Assembly: GCA_045636025.1 (NCBI GenBank)
Contig: JAZTWP010000088.1
Coordinates: forward strand, 24,747 to 88,746
Direction of reading: 5' to 3'
Origin: UBA1081 sp045636025
GTDB taxonomy: Bacteria; Bacillota; Clostridia; Oscillospirales; Acutalibacteraceae
Length of the DNA stretch: 64,000 nt
The notes below the pieces were generated by a model. The model did no database searches, was not told where the DNA came from, and worked only from the letters and a program-made list of their open reading frames with translations. This document shows, piece after piece, positions 17,402 to 26,260 of the stretch (position 1 is its first letter; each line of letters opens with the position of its first letter). The position numbers were made by a program, and so were the translations under genes.

Positions 17402-17911
17402 TCATTCCTCCGTTTTATGCAATTCATAAAAATATACACTATCTTCTTCTATGCCTTGTGCCGACACAACAATGTGAGCATATTCGGCATCAGCAAGACG
17501 CTCAAGTGATTCTGTCAGCTCATAATCATATTCATCAGAACCGAGCACAATGTTCCTGTGAGCAACTCTTGCAACTTCATAAAGAAGATAAAGCAACACT
17601 GCTGACAAAACAAGAGTTATTGATAATGTCATATCCCTTGTTACGAGAATCGCAAAAAGGAACGCTGCATATATCAGAATAAGAACAATTCTGATATTGC
17701 CGTAAAAAGATGAAAATTTAATATTGAAATATCTTTTTCCTCCGATAAGGGCAGGTTCATAAATTGAACTTCTGAATGATTTTTCAGAACAATTAGGACA
17801 CACCATCATCGGATTTCCCACTTTTTTGCCGTCACGTGCCGTGCTGTCATAATACTCACAAGCACAATGCGGACAAGTGAAAATCTGATATTCTTTCATT
17901 TTTTTTGCCAT
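17402..17911 (-). CDS. Zinc-ribbon membrane protein
   Basis: 169 residues. The N terminus has two CxxC pairs (CPHC at 13-16, CPNC at 38-41), forming a rubredoxin-like zinc ribbon. Two transmembrane helices follow (about 74-93 and 94-115) and a short acidic tail (DYELTESLERLADAEY). The start has GAGAGG before it. Its stop lies next to the DUF2207 start, so the two form a two-gene operon. Function is unknown; a partner role for DUF2207 is an inference from position. Confidence 0.7.
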   Translation of the reverse strand: MAKKMKEYQIFTCPHCACEYYDSTARDGKKVGNPMMVCPNCSEKSFRSSIYEPALIGGKRYFNIKFSSFYGNIRIVLILIYAAFLFAILVTRDMTLSITLVLSAVLLYLLYEVARVAHRNIVLGSDEYDYELTESLERLADAEYAHIVVSAQGIEEDSVYFYELHKTEE

Positions 17912-17945
17912 TTTTCAAATCCTCTCATAAATGTCAATTGTCTTG

Positions 17946-20495
17946 TTATTTGCAGAGTTCAACGTTTTCGGGAAGAGTATATTTAACAATTCTTTCTCCG
18001 TCACGATAATTCACCTCAACGGCAATTCTGCCGTTCTTTGTAAGAATACTGCCTGAAATATTTCCGCCTTCGGGAATATAGGCAGGGTCGATTGATACTT
18101 TGACATAGCCTGCAGAATCCTCTGTCTGCTTTATACCGAGAATATAATTAAAAATATATTCGCTTACGGCTCCGAACATAGGATGAGAAAGTGAGTCACA
18201 ACCGTCCCAGTTTTCCCAGAGAGTATTTGTGCCTGTGCGCTTCATATTTGCAAATGAAGTTTCCCCCTCACCCGTCATAAGGCTGAAAGCAAGGCTTGCA
18301 TATCCGTTTTCAAAAAGAATTCTTGTAACGATATCTGTACCGAAGATACCTGTGTCATATTCACCGAGATCTTCGTAATGTTTCACAAGATTTCCGAGAG
18401 TTTTTTCATCACCGAGACCGATATCAAGAGCAAATGCATCTGCGCCCTGAACACCGTCAAAGAATGAATGTGTTTCGCTGTTATAATACTCACGACAAAA
18501 AGCTTCTGAAAGAACTTTTATCTTTTCTTCAAGCATTTCAGCATCTTCACGGAAGCCGAGAATTTCTGCTGTCTTCTTTGTAAGAATACAACACTTGATA
18601 AAGAAATATGTATTGATAAAAGGTTCGGGAATAAGATTGATGTTACCAGGTGCACACCAGTCACCAAGACACCAACCGCCCTCTTCTTCTCTCATAACAA
18701 TGTTATTGTCACTTCTTGACTGCATATAGTCAAGATATTTTTTCATACGGTTATAATACTTTGCAAGTATTTCTTTATCACCGAATTTTTTATAGAAATT
18801 CCAGGGCACAATTACCATTGCACCGCCCCAGCCTCCGGGACCGCCGCCGCCACCGTAGAATGGTGCTGTATGCTGAACATGACCATTATAGATATCCTGA
18901 CAGTCTGCAACGTCATCCATCCACTTACGGTACATCTTTTCGCTATCGAAAATAGTCATTCCCGCCGCAGAGCAAAGCTGACCGTCACCTGTGTAACCGA
19001 GTCTTTCGCGGTGAGGACAGTCTGACGGAATCATACCGTGAATGTTACACATCTGAGTGTTACAGTATGCATCAAAGAACCATCTTAGGTTTTCATTTTC
19101 TGTTTCAAGGGTTGCTGTTACAGGCACGGGAGAATAAACAACATCAAATCTTATAAGACTTGCCTTGCCTGTCACTCTGATATATCTGCCTGCGCGCCAT
19201 GTGAATACGGGGCTGAATTCCCTCTTTGTTTCACCGCAGATATATCTGTCACACTGCTTTCTCCATTCACCGCCTGTATGACGGAGACGGAAATCACCGT
19301 TTTCAAGGGCGATTTCCGAGAAAACTACAATTGCTTCGTCACCGGGTTTTGCGTCATCATCAAAACGGATAACCCAGAGACCTGATTCGTCTGCATTGAG
19401 GTCATAAAGTTTGCCTCTTGAATCTTCTGCGATGAGTTCAGGCTCAATTGAATAATCAAGCTTATCGCCACCGAAAAACTGCTTGACCATTACACAAGGT
19501 CCTGCTTCAGTTTCTCTGACATTCAGCCATGATGAGTCATCATAATCTGCAGAAAGAAGGCTTTCATCGTAACATCTGCCGTCCATTGTTTCATTGAGAT
19601 AGATGTTTGTACGGCTGATGTAGCTTGTTTTGTAAAGAGCTGTGCTGTCTGAATTAATTTCACTGACAGTACCGTCTTTCATTGTGAGGATAATCTTGAA
19701 AACAACCTTCGGGTCGCCCCACTTCGGCATATATTCCGCATGATTTTCCGTCTGACAGTACCAACCGTTGCCCACGTGCAGAACAAGTGCATTCTTATCA
19801 CCGAGTTTTCCGGTGATGTCATATTCAAGATAATATCTTCTCTGTGTCATTGTGTCATAAATAGGGAAAGACACACGTGAAAGGTCACGTTTTTCATAAT
19901 TTGTCCAGGCGGGAATAAACATTTCGTCTGTGAGTTTTTCACCGTTGAAATAAGGTTCAACAAAGCCAAGAGCATTGATTCTGACTTTTGCAGACACTAC
20001 ATTCTCACAACTGAATGTCTTTCTTACATAGAAAGCTTCAACACCGGATTCAGTAAAAACATAACTGCAGCCGTCAAACTCAAATGAAGTCACCATAGGC
20101 ACACGGCTGAAATTCTCATCTGTAAATTCACAGCCACAAACAGCAAAACCGCATTTTTCATAGAATCCTACAGCGTCTGCCCTTGCGTTGACGGTAACTC
20201 TTTCCGCACCTTTTTTCTTACATTCGTCAACAAGAGAAAGTACGAGTTTTTTACCCATTCCCTTGCCTCTCATCTCTTTACCGAATGCAATATTGTCTAT
20301 ATGGTAATCCGTTTCATTCTCTTTGAAGAAACGGCCGCAGCCGACTGCCTTGCCTTCATCAAAAAAGGCAAGAAAATCGGCTGAATTTTCTTTATCATCA
20401 AAAAGTTTATCTGCAGGGTAACCCTGTTCATCAGCAAAAACTGTTTTTCTCAGTCCGCTGACAGCACTACCCTCAACAAGTCTTATTTCTGACAT
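17946..20495 (-). CDS. GNAT acetyltransferase fused to GH78 alpha-L-rhamnosidase
   Basis: 849 residues. The N-terminal 135 are a complete GNAT domain with acetyl-CoA loop RGKGMGKKL (76-84) and the FYEKCGF motif. Residues about 140-849 form a GH78 enzyme: beta-sandwich domains, then the (alpha/alpha)6 barrel with DCPHRERLGYTGDGQ (about 487-501), the site of the general acid, and TLWENWDG further on. GH78 enzymes release terminal L-rhamnose from plant glycosides and polysaccharides. There is no signal peptide, so it is cytosolic. The start lies 4 bases after the lacZ stop, with CGGAGTGATAAT before it, so the two are co-transcribed. GNAT-GH78 fusions are unusual; acetylation of the released sugar or of the enzyme is speculation. 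Confidence 0.88.
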   Translation of the reverse strand: MSEIRLVEGSAVSGLRKTVFADEQGYPADKLFDDKENSADFLAFFDEGKAVGCGRFFKENETDYHIDNIAFGKEMRGKGMGKKLVLSLVDECKKKGAERVTVNARADAVGFYEKCGFAVCGCEFTDENFSRVPMVTSFEFDGCSYVFTESGVEAFYVRKTFSCENVVSAKVRINALGFVEPYFNGEKLTDEMFIPAWTNYEKRDLSRVSFPIYDTMTQRRYYLEYDITGKLGDKNALVLHVGNGWYCQTENHAEYMPKWGDPKVVFKIILTMKDGTVSEINSDSTALYKTSYISRTNIYLNETMDGRCYDESLLSADYDDSSWLNVRETEAGPCVMVKQFFGGDKLDYSIEPELIAEDSRGKLYDLNADESGLWVIRFDDDAKPGDEAIVVFSEIALENGDFRLRHTGGEWRKQCDRYICGETKREFSPVFTWRAGRYIRVTGKASLIRFDVVYSPVPVTATLETENENLRWFFDAYCNTQMCNIHGMIPSDCPHRERLGYTGDGQLCSAAGMTIFDSEKMYRKWMDDVADCQDIYNGHVQHTAPFYGGGGGPGGWGGAMVIVPWNFYKKFGDKEILAKYYNRMKKYLDYMQSRSDNNIVMREEEGGWCLGDWCAPGNINLIPEPFINTYFFIKCCILTKKTAEILGFREDAEMLEEKIKVLSEAFCREYYNSETHSFFDGVQGADAFALDIGLGDEKTLGNLVKHYEDLGEYDTGIFGTDIVTRILFENGYASLAFSLMTGEGETSFANMKRTGTNTLWENWDGCDSLSHPMFGAVSEYIFNYILGIKQTEDSAGYVKVSIDPAYIPEGGNISGSILTKNGRIAVEVNYRDGERIVKYTLPENVELCK

Positions 20496-20499
20496 ATTA

Positions 20500-23400
20500 T
20501 CACTCCGTTACAACGGTAAATTCGTAAATGAGCATACTTTCTTCATCAATTTCATATGCAGGAAGAGTTTCGGGACCGCAGCTGCCTGTACCTGTACCTC
20601 TTACATAACCGTCAATTGTAAGAACTGATGAATCAACAAATTCAATATCTTCCTGATGCTTTGCAGCATAAAGATTTGCGGGAGTGTAATCGTGAATATT
20701 AAATGCGAAACGCTCTTCAGCATAAACTCGGAGAGAATGACCTGCATTGTCAGACACATCAAGCCACTTGACACCGCAATGCTCACCGTTATCCTGAGGA
20801 TAAATATAAGGTTCGTGCATTTCGTGAACTGTTGACTTAAAAATTCCGATGGGAGACTGTGCATTGAAATCGGGAAGATTTTCCGCAGCACCTCTGCCGT
20901 AGTATTCAACTTCTGTGAATTCAGCAGGAAGCTCAACTGTCATACCGAATCTGGGAAGATCGATTTTTTCATCAATAACCTTATTAAGTACAGCTCTTAC
21001 CTTGATTTCACCGATGGGAGAAATTGTGTAATCAACCATACATTCGAAGAGGTCTTTCTTATTACCCTTGAGAGCGTATACAGAAAGAACTGATGCACAG
21101 TTACCATCAATACATACATCAAAAGCATCAGGAACAACTTTCACATTGTCAAGACCGAGTTTTTCCCACTTTTCGGTGAAAGGTCTGTCATTATCAAGAG
21201 GAGCTCTGAAAACATAAGGTACAAAGCCCTTTGTTCCGCCCGCAGGTTTCTGGTTAATGTATTCTTTTCCGCCCTTTTTGTAAGAAACAAGATTGCCTGT
21301 TTCTGCCTTGAATACAGCTTCACCACCGTCAAACTTGACTTTAACTTTTGCTCCGTCTGATTCAACAGTGATTTTACCTGTTTTGTGAAGTTCATAAGAA
21401 ACAGAAACGTCATTGAGAACAATCTGCTCTCTTGAAACTTCCATATCACCGTCACGGCAGACGAATGTAATAATGAAGTCATTATCATTATTGATTTCTC
21501 TGAAGTCAATTTCTGTTTCCATTGTTGCTTCAGGTTCAATATCAAGAACAACATTACCCTTGTCATAAGCTACACCGTTTCTTTCAAGAATCCATTCCAT
21601 TGAAAGATATGAAGCATTTCTGAATCTGTTTGTATTTGTGAAAACAAAAATATTATCATTCTTGCAGGATACTCTTACGGGACGGTAAATCTCCTTCATC
21701 TGGAGTGCGCCTGTGTGAGGTGTTCTGTCGGGATACAAAAGACCGTCAACACAGAAGTTACCGTCGTGACGCTTTTCTTTATGGTCACCGCCGTATGTGT
21801 ATTTGAAGGGATATTTTGTATCACCGGGTTCGTGATAAACAGCGTGGTCAACCCATTCCCAGATACAACCGCCCATGAGATTATCGTATTTATAAAATGA
21901 ATCCCAGTACTCTTCCATTCCTCCGGGGCCTACACCCATTGCGTGAACGTATTCACAAAGGAAATAGGGTTTCTCTCCGTAGTTTCTGATAATATTCTTT
22001 TTACCGCCACGCACAACATTTGCGTGCTTGCCGATTTTGCCGTTATAAATGCCTTTTCCGACCTGTTCAACTTCGTCGTGATGCGGATACATTTCTGAAA
22101 CAACATCATATGCGATTCTCTTTGTTCTGCATACACCTTCATAATGAACGGGAATTGGTGTGCCCTGAGACTTGAGGTAGTCATAGCATTTATCCTGACA
22201 CTTGTAGCCGCCTGCTTCATTACCGAGAGACCACAAAGCAATTGATGTATGGCTTCTGTCACGCTTATACATTCTCATTACTCTGTCAACATAATGATGC
22301 TGCCACTTGAGATCATCACTGATACCGTTGTCATTCTGGTTGCAGACTTCCCACGCACCGTGAGTTTCAATATCTGCTTCATCAATAACATAAAGACCGT
22401 AAACATCACAAAGTGTGATGAAGAAAGGATCAGGCGGATAATGTGAAGTTCTGACGGAGTTGACATTAAGCTCCTTCATAAGCTTAACATCTTTTTCAAG
22501 ATCTTCGTGGCTCATAACATAGCCTGTTACGGGGTGTGAATCGTGATGATTTACGCCCTTGAACTTAATTTTCTTATCATTGAAAAGGTATACGTTACCC
22601 TTAATTTCAACAGTCTTGAAACCGGTAAGATTACGAAGAGACATAACCTCTTCACCGTTCTGATAAAGAGTTATATATACTGTGTAAAGATAAGGAACTT
22701 CAGCATTCCATTCATTCACATTAAGAGCTTTGAAGCTGAACTTCATTTTCTGTGAAGCTTTCTGTTCTTCTGAAGCAATTTCCTTTTCACCGTCAAAAAG
22801 AGATACCTTTACGGTACATCCTGCACCGTATACAGGCACTTCAACTTCACAATTCATATCATACTTATCGCCGTTTTTAACGGATGATACATAATAGTCG
22901 TAGATATATGACTCATCATACGCAGAAAGAAGAACATCTCTGAATATACCTGTTTCACGGAACATATCCTGACACTCAAGGAATGTGCCGTTACACCATC
23001 TGTACATAAGCACAACAAGTTCATTTGTGCCTTCGACAACCTTTGATGTGATATCAAATTCAGCAGTATTGTGTGAGCCTTCTGAATAGCCGATATATGC
23101 ACCGTTGAGATAAACTTCAATGTTGTTTGCAGCACCGAGGAATGAAAGAATATACTTCTTTGACATATCGGTGATTTCAAACTTCTTTCTGTAAATACCG
23201 GCTGTCATATCTTCGGGAATACCGGGAGGAGTAATCTGGAACTCATAAGGACAGTTAAGATAAACGGGTTCCATATAACCTGTTCTCTGCCAGGTGGAAG
23301 GAACAGTCACTTTGTCAAATCTTATATATGAAGTGTCCATTGTATCGGGCACTTTTGCTGAATGCTGATAGAACTTAAAATCCCATTCGCCTGAAAGGCA

Positions 23401-23556
23401 GGTAACGATATCTGAAGAATATCTTTCCTGTCTGAAATCTGTATTTTTAAGTACATCAAGTTTTGAATAAGGGATAAAATAAGCTCTAGGTTCAGTTATA
23501 TTATCTCTGAAAACTTTGAAATTTCTGTAATTTTTCTTCTGTAATGTATATTTCAT
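20500..23556 (-). CDS. lacZ: GH2 beta-galactosidase (LacZ type)
   Basis: 1018 residues from ATG 23556 (GGAGGT 7 nt before), the classic LacZ length. Domain order: jelly-roll sugar-binding domain, immunoglobulin-like domain, TIM barrel, second immunoglobulin-like domain, and the C-terminal beta-galactosidase small-chain-type domain. The acid/base Glu lies in WSLGNEAGG and the nucleophile Glu in FLCEYVHAMG. Cytosolic, with no signal peptide. It hydrolyses terminal beta-galactosides. First gene of a two-gene operon with the GNAT-GH78 fusion, suggesting a substrate containing both galactose and rhamnose. No transporter is adjacent. Confidence 0.95.
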   Translation of the reverse strand: MKYTLQKKNYRNFKVFRDNITEPRAYFIPYSKLDVLKNTDFRQERYSSDIVTCLSGEWDFKFYQHSAKVPDTMDTSYIRFDKVTVPSTWQRTGYMEPVYLNCPYEFQITPPGIPEDMTAGIYRKKFEITDMSKKYILSFLGAANNIEVYLNGAYIGYSEGSHNTAEFDITSKVVEGTNELVVLMYRWCNGTFLECQDMFRETGIFRDVLLSAYDESYIYDYYVSSVKNGDKYDMNCEVEVPVYGAGCTVKVSLFDGEKEIASEEQKASQKMKFSFKALNVNEWNAEVPYLYTVYITLYQNGEEVMSLRNLTGFKTVEIKGNVYLFNDKKIKFKGVNHHDSHPVTGYVMSHEDLEKDVKLMKELNVNSVRTSHYPPDPFFITLCDVYGLYVIDEADIETHGAWEVCNQNDNGISDDLKWQHHYVDRVMRMYKRDRSHTSIALWSLGNEAGGYKCQDKCYDYLKSQGTPIPVHYEGVCRTKRIAYDVVSEMYPHHDEVEQVGKGIYNGKIGKHANVVRGGKKNIIRNYGEKPYFLCEYVHAMGVGPGGMEEYWDSFYKYDNLMGGCIWEWVDHAVYHEPGDTKYPFKYTYGGDHKEKRHDGNFCVDGLLYPDRTPHTGALQMKEIYRPVRVSCKNDNIFVFTNTNRFRNASYLSMEWILERNGVAYDKGNVVLDIEPEATMETEIDFREINNDNDFIITFVCRDGDMEVSREQIVLNDVSVSYELHKTGKITVESDGAKVKVKFDGGEAVFKAETGNLVSYKKGGKEYINQKPAGGTKGFVPYVFRAPLDNDRPFTEKWEKLGLDNVKVVPDAFDVCIDGNCASVLSVYALKGNKKDLFECMVDYTISPIGEIKVRAVLNKVIDEKIDLPRFGMTVELPAEFTEVEYYGRGAAENLPDFNAQSPIGIFKSTVHEMHEPYIYPQDNGEHCGVKWLDVSDNAGHSLRVYAEERFAFNIHDYTPANLYAAKHQEDIEFVDSSVLTIDGYVRGTGTGSCGPETLPAYEIDEESMLIYEFTVVTE

Positions 23557-23585
23557 AAAAAGTACCTCCGTCGGCAATTTGAAAT

Positions 23586-23614
23586 ATTGTAACATATGCT
23601 GATATTTTTTTCAA
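23586..23614 (-). promoter_or_regulatory. Promoter of the lacZ-GH78 operon
   Basis: Minus-strand TTGAAA (plus 23609-23614), 17-nt spacer, TACAAT (plus 23586-23591). Confidence 0.65.
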
Positions 23615-23707
23615 CTTCTTTAATTGAAAATTTATAAAATTTATGATATATTATTTAATGGTTAATTTTGAGATTTTAATAAAAATATTATCGAACGGAA
23701 AATTTTA

Positions 23708-24868
23708 ATGAAAAAAAACAACACACAGAAAAAAAATATGTGTCCCGTTGCGGGAAAATGCGGAGGCTGTCAGCTCCAGAATATGTCATATGACCGTCAG
23801 AAAGCTTTCAAACAGGCTTCGGTTATAAAACTTTTCGGCAGATATTGTCACGTTGCCCCCATTGAAGGAATGGACAATCCGTATCACTACAGAAATAAGG
23901 TAAGTGCGGCTTTCGGCACAACACGAAGCGGAATGATTATTTCAGGTGTATACCAGTCAAGCACTCACAATATTGTAAAAATCGACTCTTGTATGCTAGA
24001 GGACGAAACTGCAGACAGAATAATTGTCACAATCAGAAATCTGCTTAAAGAATTCAAGCTTACTGCTTACAATGAGCGTATCGAAAAAGGCTTTCTCAGG
24101 CACGTACTGATAAGAAGAGGTTTTTCAACAGGTGAAGTCATGGTTGTACTTGTTACCGCAACTCCCGTATTCCCCGGCAAAAACCATTTTATTGAAAAGC
24201 TTGTTTCAATTCATCCCGAAATCACTACAATTATTCAGAATATAAATAATAAATTCACAAGTATGGTGCTCGGTGATGCACAGAAAGTCCTTTACGGCAA
24301 CGGATACATAGAAGATATTCTCTGCGGAAAGAGATTCAGGATATCACCAAAATCTTTCTATCAGATAAACCCCGTGCAGACAGAAAAATTATACAACTGT
24401 GCAATAAATCTTGCAGGACTTACCGGCAATGAAACTGTTATTGACGCTTACTGCGGAATCGGCACAATCGGTATTGCCGCTGCAGACAAAGCAAAAACAG
24501 TTATCGGCACAGAGCTTAACAAAGACGCTGTAAAAGACGCTATTGTGAATGCAAAGCTCAATGACACAAAAAACATCCGCTTCTTTGCTCTTGATGCAGG
24601 CGAATTTATGCAGAATCTTGCAGCAGACGGTGAACATATTGATGTGCTTTTCACAGACCCTCCCAGAGCAGGATGTTCAAAGGAATTTCTTGATGCGGCA
24701 ATTGCACTTTCACCCGAAAAGATAGTTTACATTTCATGCAATATCGAAACTCAGGTCAGAGATGTTTTCCACCTGACAAAAAACGGCTACAAAGTCAAAG
24801 CATGCCGTCCTTTTGATATGTTCCCTCACACTAAACACATAGAAAATATTATTCTTTTAACAAAATAA
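23708..24868 (+). CDS. RlmD/RlmCD-family rRNA uracil-C5 methyltransferase
   Basis: 386 residues, shorter than usual because the N-terminal TRAM domain is absent. It contains the iron-sulfur cysteines of the family (C12, C18, C21 in CPVAGKCGGC, plus CMLED near 94), the SAM motif IDAYCGIGTIGI, FTDPPRAGC, and the catalytic cysteine in YISCNIETQ. The enzyme should methylate uridine C5 in 23S rRNA (U747 and/or U1939 type). The start ATG has only a weak ribosome binding site. The dockerin-carboxypeptidase gene follows after 15 bases. Confidence 0.9.
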   Translation: MKKNNTQKKNMCPVAGKCGGCQLQNMSYDRQKAFKQASVIKLFGRYCHVAPIEGMDNPYHYRNKVSAAFGTTRSGMIISGVYQSSTHNIVKIDSCMLEDETADRIIVTIRNLLKEFKLTAYNERIEKGFLRHVLIRRGFSTGEVMVVLVTATPVFPGKNHFIEKLVSIHPEITTIIQNINNKFTSMVLGDAQKVLYGNGYIEDILCGKRFRISPKSFYQINPVQTEKLYNCAINLAGLTGNETVIDAYCGIGTIGIAAADKAKTVIGTELNKDAVKDAIVNAKLNDTKNIRFFALDAGEFMQNLAADGEHIDVLFTDPPRAGCSKEFLDAAIALSPEKIVYISCNIETQVRDVFHLTKNGYKVKACRPFDMFPHTKHIENIILLTK

Positions 24869-24883
24869 TCCCGGAGAAATAAA

Positions 24884-26194
24884 ATGAATTTAACAAACAG
24901 AATCATATCCGTTTTTCTTACGGTGTTGCTATTGGCTGTAACAACACTTCCCTCATTTGCAACGGACAGCAGTGAGGAATTCACCACCGAATTCTCAACA
25001 GAATCTACAACTGCTATTACTACAGAAACAACAACGGAGATCACAACTTCTCCCTATACACACCCTCTCGGAGATGCTGACCTCAACGGAACCATAACAG
25101 CGGCTGACGCACGAATTGTTCTGCGTGTTGCTGCACATCTGATTACACTTGACAGTTACCGTATGTCTGTTTCTGACTATAATCAGGACTCAAAAGTCAA
25201 TGCTTCCGATGCAAGATTCATTCTTCGACACAGCGCAAAGCTTGACCCGTTTGCGCCTGAAACAACAACTGAAACCACAACAAAGGCTCCCGTAACCACA
25301 ACAAAAGCTCCTGAAACCACAACAAAACTTACTGATGCAAACAGAAAGTATAAGCTTGAACAGAGCAATAAATTCAAGACAAGTTATGCAAAATATGCAG
25401 TTCTTTACGATTACGACAACGATAAGATTCTTTACGGCAAGAATATGCACAGCAAACTCCATCCTGCAAGCACAACAAAAGTTATAACTGCCGTACTTGG
25501 TTGTGAATATCTTTCAGAAAACTATGTACTTACAGTCGGTAACGAACTGAATCTGCTTGAAACTAACACAAGCCGTGCAGGAATTTACAAAGGTCAGAAA
25601 ATCAAATTCAAAGAGATTCTCAAGTGCCTTTTTGCTCCCTCGGGCTGTGATGCTGCATATACAATAGCTGTACACGTTGCAAGAGTTGCTTCAGGTGACA
25701 AAAATATGTCAGCGCAGAAAGCTCTCAACTACTTTGTAAATATGATGAATACATACACAAAAAAGCTCGGCATGAATGATTCTCATTTTGCAAACCCGGA
25801 CGGATATCCCAACAGCAATCATTACACTTCGGCTTATGATATGACAATTATGACAACAAAGGCTTATTCATTCAAGCTTATCCGTGACATAGTATCTGAC
25901 CCGTGGGTTACCGCTTATTTCGAATCAGGCGGAAGTGCAAACTACACCAATTCAAATGAACTTATCAATCCCTACAGTGAAAGATATCTTTCATATATTG
26001 TAGGTATGAAAACAGGCTCTCACTCACAAGCAGGACAGTGCCTTGTTACTGTGGGTAAAAAGAAAATAGCAAAAACAGGCAAAACAAAAACTTTTGTTGC
26101 GGTTGTTTATAATTGTCCGTCAAAATACGGCAGATATATGGATCTGAAAAGTCTCTATGACACAGCATTCTCATATTTCTGGCAGCAACCTTGA
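24884..26194 (+). CDS. Dockerin-bearing D-alanyl-D-alanine carboxypeptidase (S11)
   Basis: 436 residues. Signal peptide 1 to about 26, Thr-rich linker (31-58), a type I dockerin-like module with two calcium-loop repeats (63-122: GDADLNGTITAADARIVLR, then DYNQDSKVNASDARFILR), a second Thr/Lys/Pro linker (126-148), then a penicillin-binding DD-peptidase domain. Catalytic SxxK is STTK (196-199), and KTG is in GMKTGS. The SxN motif reads SGC (253-255) instead of SGN. DD-carboxypeptidases trim peptidoglycan stem peptides outside the membrane. A dockerin on such an enzyme implies attachment to a cohesin-bearing surface scaffold or another partner; no cohesin is in the window. No C-terminal amphipathic anchor is evident. 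Confidence 0.88.
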   Translation: MNLTNRIISVFLTVLLLAVTTLPSFATDSSEEFTTEFSTESTTAITTETTTEITTSPYTHPLGDADLNGTITAADARIVLRVAAHLITLDSYRMSVSDYNQDSKVNASDARFILRHSAKLDPFAPETTTETTTKAPVTTTKAPETTTKLTDANRKYKLEQSNKFKTSYAKYAVLYDYDNDKILYGKNMHSKLHPASTTKVITAVLGCEYLSENYVLTVGNELNLLETNTSRAGIYKGQKIKFKEILKCLFAPSGCDAAYTIAVHVARVASGDKNMSAQKALNYFVNMMNTYTKKLGMNDSHFANPDGYPNSNHYTSAYDMTIMTTKAYSFKLIRDIVSDPWVTAYFESGGSANYTNSNELINPYSERYLSYIVGMKTGSHSQAGQCLVTVGKKKIAKTGKTKTFVAVVYNCPSKYGRYMDLKSLYDTAFSYFWQQP

Positions 26195-26219
26195 CAAGCA
26201 TTCAAAATTATTGCATAAT
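26191..26219 (+). promoter_or_regulatory. Promoter of the alpha-galactosidase/glycosyltransferase operon
   Basis: TTGACA (26191-26196, overlapping the preceding stop codon), 17-nt spacer, CATAAT (26214-26219). Confidence 0.55.
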
Positions 26220-26260
26220 AAAGTAAATAATAATGAATTAAATAAAGGAGAAAGATTATC

